Below, piece by piece: positions 61,341-64,000 of a DNA stretch of 64,000 nt. The DNA is taken from positions 24,013,501 through 24,077,500 of the forward strand of contig NC_088339.1 in assembly GCF_036884655.1 (NCBI RefSeq), in the 5' to 3' direction. The translations under genes were made by a program, and so were the position numbers. The notes beneath the pieces were generated by a model. The model searched no databases and had not been told where the DNA came from. It saw only the letters and a list, made by a program, of their open reading frames with translations. How positions within the stretch are numbered: the stretch's first letter is position 1; each line of letters opens with the position of its first letter. The DNA comes from Musa acuminata AAA Group (Eukaryota > Streptophyta > Magnoliopsida > Zingiberales > Musaceae).

Positions 61341-62326
61341 CTTGTTTTTGCTGCTTATTATCATTAATCTCGTAGTAGCATGCCTTGTCTACATTCTTAC
61401 GTTTGCCGAACATTTTGTTTCTCAACTGTTTAGTATTTATGTTAGAAGAAAAAAAAGAAAGATTCTACCTTCAGAGTTGATCTTTTGAGGATCATTTCGA
61501 ATTAATAGCGAGTTAGTAAAGAGGTAACACGAATAATCAGATTGTTCTAATTATTTGGAGGCGGTTATATGGACATTTTGATAGGATTCAGTTATATAAA
61601 AAACATCTTTAGTTATATTATAAATATTTAAATTTTTGTTTGTAATTTTTATTTTTATTTTTTGTATTTTTCCTTTCTCTCTTCGTACTATTATTTTATC
61701 TACTATAAAAATATACTTAATTATTCATGAAAATATTTATTTTCTTATTTTTCCTAATATTTTTATACATGCATAAACCAAAAAAGTTGAATATTGGATT
61801 TCATCAATAGTTTGCTTTTGTTAGTTCATTAATCATCTTTGATCCATCTTGATTAACATGTTCTTGAATATAAATCAACTTTTATTTACTTTTTGACACA
61901 GGTTGAATATTTTTATTACAAAACAACTTTTATTTTTACATAATATATGTATTACTTATTATTTATATTTTTTTTAATCAAAAATACAGTTCCATTTAGA
62001 CGTGAATTATACAGAACTCCCAAGTACGGAATACACTTTGTGATTCATCTGCCAAAGCCAATTCTTGTTCCCGCTACAAAGAAAGGCAACAACGCAAGAG
62101 GAACAATACACCAAGATACAATAGAAGTCAGATTTCCAGTTATTCTACTAGTTTTTTATCAACTTGTAGTCTCATTTTCTTTTATCAGCAACCAATGTAT
62201 CTATATATTGATAAGTTAGTACATGATCAGTGACTGTACATTGATAAATCACCTCGCTGTTCTTGTCCAAAGAGATCACTGGGGTGATAGAATAGCTTGA
62301 ACTGCAGCTCTGAGATGAAACGTAAG
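61341..62326. other. Convergent intergenic region
   Basis: AT-rich 3' flanks of pTAC7 (+) and ATG7 (-). No gene, RNA or clear repeat seen. Confidence 0.5.
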
Positions 62327-63468
62327 TCAGATATCATCAGCATCATCAGTTTCATCATCCCAGTCCAACTTGAAAGAATTGGCGGACTCTATCAACTCTG
62401 TGAGCCCAGTTAAATCCTCCAGGTAGGTTGGGTGGTCAATGGCTTGCAAAATGAACTCTGTTCCTCGTCTCCTCAACTCGGACACCACCTGCAACAGGCA
62501 AACAGCACAAACGTCTGAGAGAAATAAACAGATATAGACATCCATCCGTGTACCATCACATTGCAACCTTTTCAACGGCTTAGAATTCCATAAACCTCAT
62601 TTTATCTAGCCTAAATTAGTTATTCACTTTTTGCAGTGCAAAGGAGGATCAGCACCAACACATCTCCCTGGTTGACCGATTGTTCAACAGAGAAGGACCA
62701 TAGCAGAAAACTCTAATGTTTTGGAAAGACTGAACCAGTAATAACAAGCACATTTTTCAACACAAGGAAAATCAAGGGGTGGGAAATGACTCACAGTAGT
62801 TGAACAGGCTGTGCAGCTGTTGGATGCATGGCCAATGAGCGTCACTTGAGAGTATTGAGGAAGCAAGCCTCGGATCTGATGCGGCAAAATACCAAAAGGT
62901 TGCTCACTGGAGCTCATAATGGAGTTGGCAATCTCACCTGGAGCATGTATCCTGGAATGAAGCAATTGTACCATCCACAAGTCATTCTAAGAACCAGTAA
63001 AACACTGCAAGTAAATTCTAGGTGCATGACTGATGTCCCATTACTGTGGAAATCAATTAGTAGCTGAGAAATGTACCCATTTGGATGATGCAGAAGTCCC
63101 ACCAAGAGTTCCACTGCTAAAGCAGATGCTATGGGTGCAAGCCCAGGACGTGTGACAGTGCATTGCTGATCTAAAGTGCGATTGGACGTTGACTGCATAA
63201 TGAGCAATGAATTAAACAAGGAAAACAGTAGCATGATTAAGATCATTGTGACAAAAAAGATCTAACAATGAGCATCTTTAGAGAAGCCACTAGAGTGAGT
63301 TACATCAATAGGAGCAACTACATCGCCACAGAAGTAACATCCTAAGCGCTGCCCTCCATTTCCATCCACTGTAGATAAGCTGTTTGTCTGATTTGATACA
63401 GAGAGTGGACCAGCTCCATGACGCATAACCAAGTAACTGTCGAAGCCCAAAGCTGCAGTGATAGCAAT
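62327..63468 (-). CDS. ATG7: Autophagy E1-like enzyme ATG7, C-terminal part (partial)
   Basis: ATG7 activates the ubiquitin-like proteins ATG8 and ATG12 through a Cys thioester in the cytosol, starting both autophagy conjugation systems. Four 3' exons are in the window on the minus strand: 63468-63304, 63192-63077, 62951-62795 and 62488-62327 (stop). They are in frame across phases 0, 2 and 0, giving 199 residues; the gene continues past the right edge. Visible hallmarks: [35 protein letters not shown] (zinc-binding CxxC), then [20 protein letters not shown] with the active-site Cys. The last parts are [27 protein letters not shown] (second CxxC) and [20 protein letters not shown], with an acidic tail ending DETDDADDI. 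The acceptor at 62953-62952 gives the only open join after HHPNG. No defects seen. Confidence 0.95.
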
Positions 63469-64000
63469 CTGTAGGACACCAAATAGAAGCCTACTTGTCA
63501 ACATTGATATCGTCTCATCAGAACAAAGCAGTCGATCTAGTAATCAGCAAAGCTAACCAAGATGAAATATAGTTGTGAGAAAAATGTCCTCAAGGTCAGA
63601 ACACACACAGATGTATTGAATATTAGTGATTTTTTTCAAAAATCTATAAACTCTCACAAGTTGCAATGATATTTTCATGAATTCTCCTACCTCCTTCCTC
63701 TACATACTTTTAGGTATGAACAGAATCATCTTAATTTGTTCACCACAGATAATGAAAGATGCATTTTCAGCTACCTATCCAAAAGTCAGTTCCAATCATC
63801 ACTTGCTAATAGATGGCAAAATATTCAAGGACATGGTCATAATTCTATTTGGCATTTCTACCTCATCAGGGGACTATCTTAGCATCTTTGCCACCAATAT
63901 CTTCATTTATATATCTCTCTCTACCTTCATCAACAATAGAATGCCTATGATGAGGATGGCTAAATTAAAAGAACATGTTCTATAATATCGAGACACAGAG
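63469..64000. other. ATG7 intron, to the window edge
   Basis: No further ATG7 exon is recognisable on the minus strand here, so the upstream exons, including the nucleotide-binding part, lie beyond 64000. Confidence 0.5.

Noticed and set aside
1..64000. CRISPR arrays, operons, ribosome-binding sites and phage-like systems
   Set aside because: The window is plant nuclear DNA. None of the repeats has regular repeat-spacer structure, and no prokaryotic gene is present.

Overview
The window is nuclear DNA of a flowering plant. Genes are split by many short GT-AG introns, intergenic DNA is AT-rich, and the families (root UVB sensitive, pTAC7, COBRA, LBD, SEPALLATA-type MADS, PPR) are typical of land plants. 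The GC-rich, codon-biased start of the PPR gene at 31.6 kb and the LHS1/OsMADS1-like MADS gene suggest a monocot, possibly Musa or a relative; that is inference. All exon coordinates were worked out by hand from splice sites, reading phase and remembered family motifs, without a search tool.

Layout: 0.15-1.7 kb, 3' part of a mitochondrial-type PPR gene (+). 6.4-14.3 kb, a 1,700-residue Gln-rich 'dentin sialophosphoprotein-related' plant protein (+) whose leader has CT and GA tracts. 15.5-21.3 kb, RUS3-like DUF647 gene (-, 15 exons). 23.3-27.2 kb, plastid phosphoserine phosphatase (+, 7 coding exons), divergent from RUS3. 29.2-29.9 kb, RNA polymerase III subunit RPC6 (+). 31.6-33.1 kb, intronless PNM1-like PPR gene (+). 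37.6-40.4 kb, COBRA-like GPI-anchored protein (+, 6 exons). 41.6-49.8 kb, a decayed Tat/Retand-type Ty3/gypsy retrotransposon (-). 52.1-55.7 kb, SEPALLATA/LHS1-like MADS-box gene (+, 8 exons). 57.7-58.2 kb, a short LBD gene (-). 59.3-61.3 kb, pTAC7 (+, 3 exons). 62.3-63.5 kb, the 3' end of ATG7 (-), running out of the window.

The cellular genes do not form a pathway. They are an ordinary plant neighbourhood of housekeeping, plastid, cell-wall, autophagy and developmental genes. The most unusual segment is the retrotransposon. Its sense genes (gag, RNase H, integrase) lie on the minus strand with protease and reverse transcriptase deleted. A separate spliced gene lies antisense between pol and the 3' LTR, followed by a 140-bp tandem array. 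Its in-frame stops look like products of C-to-T decay. Other non-genic structure includes a 234-bp MITE with ~72-bp terminal inverted repeats, a 53-bp direct repeat pair, a 27-bp copy of a phosphatase exon in its own intron, and several microsatellites and minisatellites.
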